Positions 1-10,270 of a stretch of DNA of 64,000 nt are shown piece by piece. The translations under genes were made by a program, and so were the position numbers. This DNA is from Lineus longissimus (lineage: Eukaryota; Nemertea; Pilidiophora; Heteronemertea; Lineidae): the NCBI RefSeq assembly GCF_910592395.1, contig NC_088321.1, positions 4,588,001-4,652,000 on the forward strand. Direction: 5' to 3'. The stretch's first letter is position 1. Every line of letters starts with the position of its first letter. A model generated the notes under the pieces. It did no database searches and was not told where the DNA came from. It was given only the letters and a program-made list of their open reading frames with translations.

Positions 1-564
1 CATTTTAATGTTCTTTCACAGTATTATTACGCCACCCTGATTCGCAAGGCAGCTTGTACCAACTGGCTCTGCATTGACTATCCCCATTCCAAGCCGAAGA
101 ACAGTGTGACAAGTTACTCATTTTACCTTCCAATCATAGTCAAAATTTTCTAAAACAACCGGCAATGAGGACAAACTAATAATCTCAAACCAATCACAAG
201 AATGTAATCAACACATACGACCTCATCCGAAGAGCGGATGATCAAGTTTTAGCATTGATTCAAGGTGATTTAATTCCTTCTTCGTCTCGCTTCAAATTCA
301 TAAAATGGCTGTCTTCCACACTTGTAGTATGCAGATCTAGTGGCGCAGTACAACACTGCGCATCTGGGATACCCCGACGGATTGCCTCGAACCGCGAAAT
401 TCAAAACTGCTGGCAATGTGCCAACTGACATTTTTGCACAATACCGCCACCTAGTGATATGAAACGAAATTAATCTATTTAATATCGAAACCTCTTTATC
501 AGGCCAACCTCTAAAACTTCATTTCAAACTTCAATCTGCTGGAATAAAGAAAATGGGCTTTTTT
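1..564. other. No recognisable gene
   Basis: I see no coding region, structural RNA or clear repeat boundary in this stretch. It is ordinary AT-leaning animal intergenic sequence with scattered TGACCT-type hexamers toward its end, where the next repeat begins. Confidence 0.5.
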
Positions 565-1089
565 AACTTTGACCTACTTATACCTGAATAGTAGGTCACA
601 CTGACCTAAATCTGTGTCAACATGTAGAGATGCCCAATAGGTGTCTACATATCAAATTTAGAGAGTCTATGACCAATAGCAAAAAAACGTGCAATGATCA
701 AAGAAATTTTAGAGTTCGACCTCTGTGACCTTGAAATGAAGGTCAAATCAAAAACCCGTGTGATATATGATGTACCTTTATTAGATACACCCACCATAAA
801 ATTTTCATCGCTCTAGCTTTAACCATAAGCTTCAAAATGACAAAAATAGGTTTTCAAAGAGCACCCCCTATATGGCAGACCAGCAGTCAAATTGCGCTGA
901 TTTTCATTCTGAAGGAAGGTCTTGCCTAGGGGTACCCACACACCAAGTATGAACTTTCTGGGTCAAGCGGTTAAGAAACGTGCCACGATTTTGTCAAAAG
1001 TTAACGACGGACGACGACGACGACGACGGACGACGACGGACGCAAGACGCCGCGGTATCGTATTAGCTCACCTGACAGGTGAGCTAAAA
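565..1089 (+). repeat. TGACCT-rich interspersed repeat ending in a GAC array and hairpin
   Basis: Diverged member of the same family as 45342-46431 and 61096-62258. It carries units with TGACCT, CTG, TGACCT, TGAA and a downstream AGGTCAAAT, then a short GAC/CGA microsatellite (about 1008-1047) and a terminal hairpin whose arms are AGCTCACCTG and CAGGTGAGCT, followed by AAAAAG. All three copies end at the same AAAAAG. This copy has about two diverged internal units instead of three. It ends directly against Helitron coding sequence, so it probably inserted there. The left edge is approximate. Confidence 0.75.
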
Positions 1090-1090
1090 A

Positions 1091-1884
1091 GCTGATGAAG
1101 AGCTAATCCAGTTTATAGACCAATATACAGCTGTTCACTGTGTGATACATCTGATGCAACCTTTATTGAGTTGCAAATACACAAACACAGTAAAACTTGT
1201 CGTAAAAATGGAAAATCAATTTGCCGTTTCAACTTTCCTCTGCCTCCAATGCCTGCTACTACAATATTGTATTCATTTGAAATAGAGCCAGAAGACGTTG
1301 ACAAACACAAACTAAATTACAATAGAGTGACAAAGAAATTAGAATTGATGGGAGATGGTTCAGACATATCCTTTAATGAGTTTCTTGATCAGTTAGGGTT
1401 GTCTGAAACAGAATATTATTCTGCTCTAAGGACATCAATTAATGGGCCTGAAATATTCTTAAAGTGAGAACCATCTGAAATTAGAGTAAATGCCTACATG
1501 AAATTATTGGTGAATGCATGGGGAGCGAATCATGATATCCAGTTCATTTTAGATGCTTTCACATGCGCCACGTATATTGTGTCATATGTTAGCAATTTAG
1601 CTCTTGGCATCAGTAATTTATTACACAATGCTTGTAAAGAAGCAAGAAATGGAAATAGCAATTTACGTCAGCCAGTCAGACAAATTGGAAATAAATTCCT
1701 GAATGCCTGTGAAATATCCGCTCAAGAGAGTGCATATCTAGTCATGCAATTACCTCTTACCAAAGCAACTCGTGATGTAATATTTCTCCCAACATCACCA
1801 CCTGATTATCACACTTTTTTGATTAAAAGTAATACTGAATTAGAAAAACTTAGTAGTATACCAGTTACTTGGGTCCGCAATTGA
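1091..1884 (+). pseudogene. Helitron Rep/helicase protein fragment (N-terminal part), broken
   Basis: The reading frame starting around 1171 contains the zinc-ligand-like HKHSKTCRKNGKSICRF and the following FPLPP typical of the region before the Rep domain in animal Helitron helicase-like proteins. After an in-frame TGA at 1465-1467 the same frame resumes with NAWGANHDIQFILDAF, a block also characteristic of Helitron proteins, and continues to about 1880. Weak similarity just upstream (1091-1150, DEELIQFIDQY in another frame) suggests one more frameshift. The left side is cut by the GAC-tailed repeat and the right side by insertion of Polinton element 1. It is dead; the intact protein would be a rolling-circle transposase. 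Confidence 0.75.
1878..1883. repeat. Left target-site duplication of element 1 (CAATTG)
   Basis: CAATTG here matches CAATTG at 25508-25513, immediately outside the inverted termini. Six bases is the duplication length of Polintons. Because the hexamer is itself palindromic, it could alternatively be the outermost part of the inverted repeat; sequence alone does not separate the two. Confidence 0.55.
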
Positions 1885-2110
1885 CCTATTTAGTATGCTT
1901 ATTAGCAGTCGAATTAGCTAACTAGGGGTATTCTTGAGTTCCAAGGACTTTGACCTTGAAGTGAGGGAAAGATAGGTCCATAACCTTGAGTTAGAATGTG
2001 TCAGAACGTGATTTCGGGTTTTGTCCTTGAAATGAATCATCCCTATAGCCCTCAGTTTGACCTAATTACATGGTAATGACATGTGGCCTTGATGTCCAAT
2101 GCCCTTGACT
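1884..2110. repeat. Left terminal inverted repeat of element 1
   Basis: The first bases, ACCTATTTAG, recur inverted at 25498-25507. The two arms keep recognisable inverted homology for some 100-200 bp (shared TCCAAGG, TTGACCTTGAA and ACCTTGA blocks) but are heavily diverged. The arm contains repeated CCTTGA motifs, including TGACCTTGA near 1950. The inner edge is approximate. Confidence 0.55.
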
Positions 2111-3859
2111 TAAAAAGGTTTAAGAATAAACGTGAGTTTGAGTGTAAGATTGATTTTTAAAGTTTGTCCTTGAAAAGCGAGTTTATTTTTGACCCAAACT
2201 GTGGTTGTGTCCTTGTGCTACATGAGCATGACCTTGAAATGTGGCCATGACGTGGGAATAGCCAGGCCCTTGAGATTGAGAGATGTGTGTCGAAGGTTAT
2301 TTTCAAATAATAGTGGCCCTCGCAGAGAAATAAGGATTCTAGGGACAATTCAGCCAGAAGTAACCATCATTTCATGGTGACTGTCTATAATTGAGTGAAA
2401 ACCACAGCATTAGCCAAGAAAAATAGGCAGATGCAAATGCTACATGTAAGAAAAGGTAAACTTACCCCAAAAAAGAACGAGTAATCCAATTATCTCCATT
2501 TCCAGTGAATGTAAGTTTTAATTTACATAATCCAAGCAAATTCTTTGGAAGTGGTGTTTGATTTTTGCATTTGAACATCCAAGCTAGCACATATTTTGCA
2601 AAAAATTCCTCCACCATGCATGATTTTTCTATGGAGGCCGTGATACAGCTGCGGCAACAGTGTCTGAATGACCACCTGTTCCTATTCATGAACATCCGTA
2701 AAATGCGGGATAGCCATATCATAAAGGATGTATTGTAAACGTTTCACCTGGATTGTGACTTATCATGCGGTCACGTCTATAGAAAAGAACGGCCCCGTTC
2801 CAAGTCAGCTGCCATGATTGCATTTGCATGCATTGAAGATCCACCTTTTTAGAAGAATGTGTTGTTCCTCTTAGAGGAGCCTGATCGAATTTACAGACCG
2901 GGCAGACATTTTCGTAGAGACGCATTCAGTCTAGCCGATAAGTTTGAGATCACGTTCGCACTTGTCCGGCAGATGGTTGATAGACATTGTAAAATGCTTA
3001 ATATGAAAAAAAACAAAAACACAGTATTGTTTTCTCATCAGCTGCATTTGGAAAGTGTGCACACTTTCAAAGCAATCAAACATGACACAGCGTGGCCTGC
3101 TGCAGCACCTCATGAGGACAAGATCAGGCTGCGTTTAATGAATAGTAAATGTTTGATTATATAATAAAACAGATGATGGTGTACTGTTTCTTTTCGATAT
3201 TAATTGCCAACGCTGCAAAATTTGGAGGGAAAATTTGTCAATGGACTTTGTTTTGTAAAAAGGCAAGTCTGCTGTCCACCAGGTGTTATTTTCACTGACA
3301 GTGGTGTGTTTTAAGAAGCAAAGTTTTAAAAAAAAACAAATGTCGCACGGCTGACCTTAAGCGTTAAGATAAAAGCCGGTGAAACGACGGACACATCATC
3401 AGTTCATCTGAACAGTGCAAGAGAGTGTGCTTGCCGTTTGTGCCAATTGCGTTATTTCGACCAGTTAGTGTACGTGTATGTGTGTTAAAATTTCCGTCTG
3501 GAAATCGCAGAAAATCATCTTTGACATCATAATTTCATAAGGACCCAAAGGTGAGAGACATTTTTATATATCCTTTTTTTGTATGCATGTGTGTGTGTGT
3601 GTGTGTGCGTGCGTGTGCGTGTGTGTGTGTGTGCGAATAGGTAGAGGGGTGTTAGTAAAAAAGCCATTGCATGATATAATGAGGCGCTAATAGGGAAGGC
3701 GGTGCATTTATGATGATGACGTTGTATTTGACAGGTTAAGCACGCACACGTTCCCGTTTATGCATGTGTCAACAATGATGAACCCAATGGAACAACTTTG
3801 TAAAGCGTCAATGTGGCTTTCTATTGTATTGGGAATGTTTGAGATATTCAAAAATTCAT
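2111..3859. other. Element 1 left region without a convincing gene
   Basis: Several short open frames exist on both strands (for example 2462-2722 minus and 2859-3164 plus) but none shows a domain I recognise, and they overlap. At 3360-3420 a TATA-like GATAAAAGCCGG lies upstream of a possible untranslated exon ending in AAAG before GTGAGA (donor near 3550). A (GT)n microsatellite covers about 3587-3636. This is best read as the 5' leader and promoter region of the early genes. Confidence 0.35.
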
Positions 3860-4701
3860 AGATCAGAGACCTCAGAATATTGGTATGGGTCTAACGGTGG
3901 ACAATTGGTACAATCTAATGGAAAGAATGGCCAACATATCATCTTATTTGAACGTTTAATAATGCCGGGGGTCCAACGCAGTATTCAAGCAGTTGATAAA
4001 AACCTCATGTGTGTGTTGTGGTGTCATTCAATGTCTGGCAGTCATCATGAATGGTGTACCTGTACCCGTCAAAGCATCGCTTAATTTTGTGCTGCATGAG
4101 CAGTTTACCGTATGTCGCAAAGAATCCGTGTCAAGTGTGTATATTGTAGGCCAGAAAGTCTATGATGATTTGATGGATCAAAATGAAAATGAAAAATGGT
4201 GTCTCTTGGCAATGTAATGATTAACAGTACGCTTTTCTGTCTAAATCGCACCATACCTGTAAAACAGAAATATGGACCGTTTGAGATGCTTGAGATTTTT
4301 AAAATGCAAAGAACAACGGTTCAGACAGCTGTTGAATGCATATAATATATCTTGCAAAATATCCTGACATTCACGCTCTATCTCGAGATGAAGGCTAGGA
4401 ACTGCAGCAAAATGGAAAATCTGTATTGCAAAGGTGTCCGCCAAGTTATGTGAGAAAATCCCTTGAGTTTGCATTAACATCGTATAACCCTGAATTAGAC
4501 AGTTGCGAGGGTGTCATCGTGGTGCCAGGGGTGGTGACATGTGTTGAAATGGCACATGTTACAGTTATTGAACGAGACACAATGCAAATTATTAAAATCG
4601 AAATAGCCCCGAGGCAGTGGTTCAGTTTGCAAAGTTGTCGGTCTGCATATTACGCGAATGACACTAACTTTTACTTGGTATTTAAGGATGCTATGTATTA
4701 A
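3860..4701 (+). pseudogene. Unrecognised early-region coding sequence, apparently broken
   Basis: Open stretches at 4047-4217 (56 residues starting MNGVPVPVKASL), a 41-codon frame at 4217-4342 joined by a TAATG overlap, and 4426-4701 (ending KIEIAPRQWFSLQSC...DAMY) follow one another with stops and frame changes between them. Composition looks protein-like, but I recognise no family. Position between the leader and the spliced gene suggests one or two decayed early genes of element 1. It may also contain introns I cannot define. Confidence 0.3.
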
Positions 4702-4906
4702 AATATTATAGTACGCAATTATGCGATGTCAGAACCGAACTTGTATATTGTGTAAAAAAACAAAGTGTATGTCTATAGAGAAAAGGCATGACATCATTTA
4801 ATGTGGAAAGGGTAAGTTTGTTTTTATTTTGTTGTCGGACATGTCTTATTATCAGGTGTGCAGATAGTATAATACAGGGCTTTTTTTCCAGCGAAAACCT
4901 GTAAAA

Positions 4907-5934
4907 ATGGTCAAGAAGATATGTTATGCAGATGCAACGTCCGGAAAAGACGCTAGCGTTGGTGAGTTGATTTTACAGCCATTAACCACACAGGAAGATG
5001 CAATCATGAATTTCATAGTTGTTAACCCTATGTTGACACTGTACATATGCCCCCCCCCCCCCTGCACACACACATACGCACGCGCACACACACACACACG
5101 CACACACACAGGCAATCGATTTTCGATCCACATGGATCATACTCTTCACCGTCAGGTTTAATGTTGAATAATGTATGCGTCACTAATCCAAATTACGAAA
5201 CATCGCTTGAAAAAAAAAAACATGTTATGTTTTTTTGCTGTTATTCAGACCGATCATAATGTAACATGTGTCATAATTCTTTTTATTTGACAGTGATCAT
5301 AGATTCAGAGGACGAATTTACAGATACGACGCCTTGGGTAACGGTTGAACGAAAAAAGAAAAGGACATCTCGTAAGTCTCATCACACCACTATTATTTTG
5401 CATATGTGCCACAGTTAGTAACCACAATACGTTTACTTTTTATAGTTGTAAATACTGTTTAACGTTTTATATTCAACATTACAGGTTTGGCTCTTAACAA
5501 GAAGAAACGAAAACCGACGATTGATCACCTGATACCCACTGCCCAGACGCCAAAACTACCTGTAGTGTCGGGTCCAACAGGGAGAGCCCTACAGAAAAAA
5601 AAAACAAGGTAGGTTTACAAAGAACAGTACGTATATATATATATATACGCATGCGTTAATACCCTCACATACAGTAGAAAAATTAAGACATCCATGTATT
5701 TTGATATCTAAAAAAACTTCACTGGATCTCTGTGAACACATGTTTGATTGAAAGTTTATTTTGTGATAATCATTGTTCCATCACACGAATCCGATTTACA
5801 GTTGCATACCCTCCACGCTTTCAGAAACATCGAAAGCACAGATGGTCGGTTCTACAAAAAAACCCGTCACATACACTTCTTGCGTCAACCACGGCCGCAG
5901 CAGCAGCAGCGCACCCACCACCACCACCCCCTAG
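4907..5934 (+). CDS. Spliced early gene of element 1, basic protein with SUMO-interaction-like motif
   Basis: Four exons fit together in phase: 4907-4961, 5294-5371, 5485-5608 and 5802-5934, each junction with GT donors (GTGAGT, GTAAGT, GTAGGT) and AG acceptors, giving about 129 residues with a TAG stop. An upstream non-coding exon probably ends near 4810 (acceptor TTTTTTTCCAG before 4891). Exon 2 starts with IIDSEDEF, a hydrophobic core followed by acidic residues typical of SUMO-interaction motifs. Exons 2-3 are rich in lysine and arginine (ERKKKRTS, NKKKRKPT), suggesting nuclear localisation. The last exon has an alternative frame that would run into another donor near 5968, so alternative splicing is possible. 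(CA)n and poly-C tracts lie in intron 1. Function unknown; nuclear regulatory role is inference. Confidence 0.45.
5064..5112. repeat. CA/CG dinucleotide microsatellite with poly-C run
   Basis: A 12-base C run at about 5050 precedes a mixed CACACA/CGCACA tract. It lies in the proposed first intron of the spliced early gene, consistent with it being non-coding. Confidence 0.8.
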
Positions 5935-6316
5935 TGATAAGACAGACGACGCCGACACCCAAAGGCAAGGTATGTATATTTCATGAAGATGATGATAATA
6001 ATGATAATGATAATAATAAAACACTATTAACGGACATGTATTGTGTGTGTGCATGTTGATGCGGTAGCAATGTTCTAGAGCTTGGATCAATGAAGTTGTA
6101 TGTATTCCTTCATGTATGTAAATTAACCAACACATTTCCCTATTTTCATATAGGTATATTCTTTACCACTCTCCTGTTGTATGTTGTATGTTGTCTTTAT
6201 ATCTATTTGCACTATGCACTAGTTTATTGTATTTTCAACCGATATAAATGTATTTTTATAACGTGCAATAAACTTAATTTGAATTTATATGTTCTAAAAA
6301 CGTCGTGGACCGTCTG

Positions 6317-6502
6317 ATGGGTGTTGTGAATGCTATACTAAACGAGAGGGCATCGAAGGGGCGGTTTGGATTACTAACAGCAGAGCATGAACCACATGAG
6401 TATGTCAATGTTGTTAAGCAAATCAACCCTTTTACTAGAGCAAATGATAATAATAATAGTAATATTGATGACGAATGGCACAAATATGAGGGGGAGCCAT
6501 AA
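6317..6502 (+). CDS. Hypothetical small acidic protein of the early region
   Basis: A 61-residue open frame starts at ATG 6317 (MGVVNAILNERASKGRFGLL) and ends with EWHKYEGEP before TAA. An asparagine/aspartate-rich stretch (NDNNNSNIDDEW) lies near the C terminus. It could instead be an exon joined to the coding region that follows, because AACAGGT at 6501-6508 resembles splice signals. I do not recognise it. Confidence 0.3.
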   Translation: MGVVNAILNERASKGRFGLLTAEHEPHEYVNVVKQINPFTRANDNNNSNIDDEWHKYEGEP

Positions 6503-6508
6503 CAGGTA

Positions 6509-7263
6509 TTGCATTATGTGCTGAGCACTTCTTCTTCCACGTCTAGAGGTGCTACTGTAGAGGAGGTAATTATAATTCCGGACTCCCCCTCTGAGGAGGC
6601 GGTGGGGGATGAGGAGGAGGAACGCATCTCACCTTTACAAATTCCGGGGTCGTATACACGGATTGCTGCCGTTGCTGCGGGTGTTCCAGCCGATGCAGAC
6701 CCTTTTGATATAGACGCTAGTCTTTATTTCCTCTTACATCTCCTGGAGCGCCAGGTGCAGTGCCGTTGCAAGATAGTGAAGGGGTCTACCTGGGTTACTT
6801 AGCCCGTCTCCATCTTCTAAAGGGTTTACCTGTGACCCATGATACCTCAGATTATCCTAATCTAATGGACTTGCTATCCTGTGATATGGTCCAAATGGTA
6901 TCGTGTGACACAGGTGAACACACCTCACAGACGGTATCTCCGCCAACGCTATTAACCCCTACATTTTCTGTTGCTGATGAAAAGGAATTGGACAGGAAAA
7001 TAGTTGAACAGCTTCAGAATTGTACGAAACTGTTTGATTATCTTGCGAATGGGCAGTTGGGACTTGAGCCGGTCCAGAGCAGGCAAAACATTGATGATGT
7101 TGGCCTTCAAACGGCTCTCGAAACTTTGCCTGAACCGGAGCGGCCTAATACAGAGGTTCTTCACACCTCTCAAGTCGCAACGACTTCTGACGCTTATGTG
7201 TGCCCATTGTACAAAACACCTAAGCGGAAAATTCTTTTTCATCAGCAGAAAAAAAAGAAGTAG
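6509..7263 (+). pseudogene. Early-region acidic protein with SUMO-interaction-like motif, one frameshift
   Basis: The first part (about 6509-6740) encodes a serine-rich leader, then EEVIIIPDSPSEE, a textbook-looking SUMO-interaction core (VIII plus acidic/serine residues) followed by a run of glutamates. Near 6725-6745 the coding sense moves to another frame, which stays open to the stop at 7263 and ends in a lysine-rich tail (KTPKRKILFHQQKKKK). The true start is uncertain; no ATG in good context sits at 6509, so an upstream exon may supply it. Located directly upstream of the polymerase. Function unknown; partner with the SUMO system is inference from the motif only. Confidence 0.4.
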
Positions 7264-7375
7264 ACCCGAAGGTGATCGCCCGATTCTATGGAGTCTTTTA
7301 TCTGAGGGCAATATAGCGGAGCCTTCGGGTGTCGGAGCTCGTTAGGCTCCAGGGAATACTGTCAATAGACAGTAT
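7264..7375. other. Cluster of inverted repeats between early gene and polymerase
   Basis: Three hairpin-forming pairs occur in 112 bases: ACCCGAAGG (7264-7272) with CCTTCGGGT (7322-7330), GGAGC with GCTCC around 7334-7350, and ATACTGTC with GACAGTAT (7356-7375, loop of four). They fall in the gap between the stop of the acidic early gene and the start of the polymerase. They could be a gene-end RNA structure or a binding site. Confidence 0.5.
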
Positions 7376-9480
7376 CCTTTAAAAGTGCCCGATTCCCCGG
7401 AGCGTAACGTCGCGTCACACCGGTCATTTTTAGATTTAGGTCATCACAACAAAATAGCCCCATGATGGTGTTGCAGATAGGCGGTAACAGACATGTGGCA
7501 CAAAATACTCGTATTGCTGAAGCCAATGGTGGCGATGGTGGTGACGATGTTGATAATGATGGTGACGATGACGGTGATAACGCTAGTGATGATGAGTTTG
7601 ACTCTTACACTGATGAGGCTCGTGAACAAATACAACCTGTTTTTCAGGTAGTGTCAACACGTGAAAAATACATTTCAAAATATCGACAGAATGGAATTGA
7701 AATGGATATCAAAGTTGATGGCTAACAAAAAAGTTCATCGTACAATGCTGTCCTATTTCACCTGTCGAATGCCTTTTCGAAACTTTTGGCCACCCTCATG
7801 AAGAACGCAGAGTCTCAAGACAGGGTCAGACTTATCATTTCGGGTGATGGTTTGAAACATATAAGCATCCCTTTCATAGCTCCCGATCTGATGACCGTGG
7901 ATAGGGTTCTTACTCATTTAGAAAGGGTAACACAGTCCAACGATGCATGGCTCTTTAAGGGTGTATTTCATGTTAGCTTCATTCATGTTAGATTACCATC
8001 GGTGGTTTGTAAACTACTTTTGTTGAAATTAGAAACAATGACAACCTCTGCTTGGCCCGTGCAATCGTAACGGCAAGAGCCCACGTTCTAAATGATCCTA
8101 ATTATCCGTTTATCCGAAAAGGGTATGTTAAACATAAACTCCGTTTAGCACCCGAGCTTCATGAAGAAGCGGGTGTGCCCAAACAAAAATGTGGTATTCC
8201 AGAGGTGCGTCTATTCCAAAAACATTTGGCGCCCGATTTGCAGTTAGTTGTATTTTCTACGCTTTTTATGGACGGCATATGCTTTAAAGGGCCACCCGCG
8301 AAGCATCGTTTGAATATCTATCATTATGGCGACCATTACGCCCATATAACAACGATGACTGGGTTTTTGGAGAAATCCTATTTTTGTACACATTGTGATA
8401 CTGGATATCAGGACTATAAGGCGCATATATGCGATCGAACCTGTGCTTGTTGCAAAAGTGATACGGTTTGTCCTATTGACAAATGGAAGAATTGCACGGT
8501 GTGCATGCGTGTTTTTAAAACTAATCAGTGTTACGATAGACATCTCGTCAAAAATGGCAACGAACGCAGTGTGTGTGATATTTTAAAAAAATGCAAAACA
8601 TGTGCAAAGTCTTGTCACGCACGTAAAAAGCATATTTGCTACAATTCATATTGCCGTATTTGCGATGACCACAGGCCTTTCTCACACGATTGTTACATTA
8701 AAAAAGTCGTGAGAAAGGAACCGGAGCCTGGCGATCCTATAAGTAACATAAATTTTGTATTTTATGATTTTGAATCTACGCAGGAGACGGTATTGTGTAA
8801 TGGTTCAAAGGAGCACGTGCCCAATCTGTGTATTGCACAGCGTTGCTGTTATCATTGTGGCGATGAAGAAAGCGTTGAAAATGACGGAGAAACGCAGTGT
8901 ATTTTGTGTCGAGAGAGGCGCGAAGAATGCTTCTTCAAGGGGGAGGACACGGTGTCTAAGTTTTGTGAATGGCTATTCAATGGTGACAATAGGGGTCGGG
9001 TAGCAATCGCTCACAACAGTAGAGGGTATGTTGCTTTTTTCATCATCCAGTATCTTCACAGCGTTGATATAAAGCCCACAAATTTTATACAGTTAGGCTT
9101 GAAATATATTTCATTCGAAGCGTGCGGTGTAAAATTTCTTGATTCGCTGAGTTATCTGACTATGCCACTGAGTTCATTGCCGAAAACATTCAATCTGAAA
9201 GAATGTCGAAAAGGCTGGTTCCCACACCATTTCAATACAAAAGATAATCAAAATTATGTCGGTGAGATACCTCCCATGGAGTACTTCGCCCCGATAGTAT
9301 GTCTTCTGAAGGAAGACAGGAATTTATGTCCTGGTATGAAAAACAAATAGGTAAACCATACAACTTTGCAAATGAACTTCTTGCTTATTGCAAAAGTGAC
9401 GTCACAATTCTACGTCGTTGCTGTGCCTTTTTTGCACGGTATTTTAAAGGGAACTGCCCGGCAAAAAAAGGGGAGTTTTG

Positions 9481-10270
9481 CACGGCCCGGTCAAAACCTC
9501 AGGCGGGAATAAGGTTTCATTGATAAATATAAGGAGTTTCAAGGCCCCCAAATCACTTGTAAGGTTCAATAGATACTGGCCTTTCATTGGTTTACCGTTT
9601 TCGTATCATTTACATACTCTCATCTTGAAAAATATGACAATATTTACGATCACGTTATTGATTTTTGCAACATTTTCGGTAACGCGCCCCTTGCGGATCT
9701 GTAAGGTACCATTCGGATGCTTGAAAAATGCCTCGTCTCGTCGATTCGCTCGCGGATAAACGCATCAGGTTGACTGCAGCAACTTTTAATTGTTAGAAAC
9801 AGAGAAGGAAGGAATATGATTGTCAAACAAGTCTTGGATAATATGCTGATCCATTTCTTCTGTACTGTTCGGATCAGGGGCCTTGCTCTCCACCGGCCCA
9901 GAATCCAGCGGCGACTCGAAATCCATACTACTATTCTCTCCATTTTCCATTTTCTCCTCACTCCAACTCACTACTATCGCTATTGACTGCGAAACATACA
10001 CTAACATTCCTTCGCTATCATTGCTAACTTCATTTACTAGAACACTGGCCTCTTTGTAGCCGATTATGTAACCCATAGTGGAAACACCTGACAGCGCCGC
10101 CCGGCATGATCCACGTGCTACTGGCATATTTATAACTCGTAGTAAATAAGGTTGTAAAAATATGCAAATGAGATGCCGTATATGGAAACCATGACGTCAC
10201 TAAACAGTTCTTATTTCTGCTACGGGTGGCGCTGTTGCTTGCTTCTGGTGGCGCTATTCAACCTCTTTAA
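9481..10270. other. Insertion interrupting the polymerase
   Basis: Polymerase-like coding stops after the exonuclease III region and resumes near 10270-10345 with the block preceding VLPPYGYTG. The intervening ~790 bases do not code for polymerase in any frame. They hold a plus-strand fragment reading DNIYDHVIDFCNIFGNAPL near 9635-9690 that looks protein-like but is unassigned, and the minus-strand ORF at 9786-10127. I could not find terminal repeats or a target duplication at its edges. Confidence 0.5.
9786..10127 (-). CDS. Hypothetical minus-strand ORF inside the polymerase insertion
   Basis: A 113-residue frame starts MPVARGSCRAALSGV and ends SFSVSNN. Just upstream on the minus strand lie TTATAAATATG (a TATA-like box right against the ATG) and an ATTTGCAT octamer-like motif, so the segment may carry its own promoter. 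The C-terminal half is acidic and serine/proline-rich. I recognise no domain. It might be a captured host exon or a fortuitous frame. Confidence 0.3.
   Translation of the reverse strand: MPVARGSCRAALSGVSTMGYIIGYKEASVLVNEVSNDSEGMLVYVSQSIAIVVSWSEEKMENGENSSMDFESPLDSGPVESKAPDPNSTEEMDQHIIQDLFDNHIPSFSVSNN

Noticed and set aside
2462-3164. Genes on either strand near the left end of element 1
   Set aside because: Open frames overlap each other and show no recognisable family; kept only as a spacer note.
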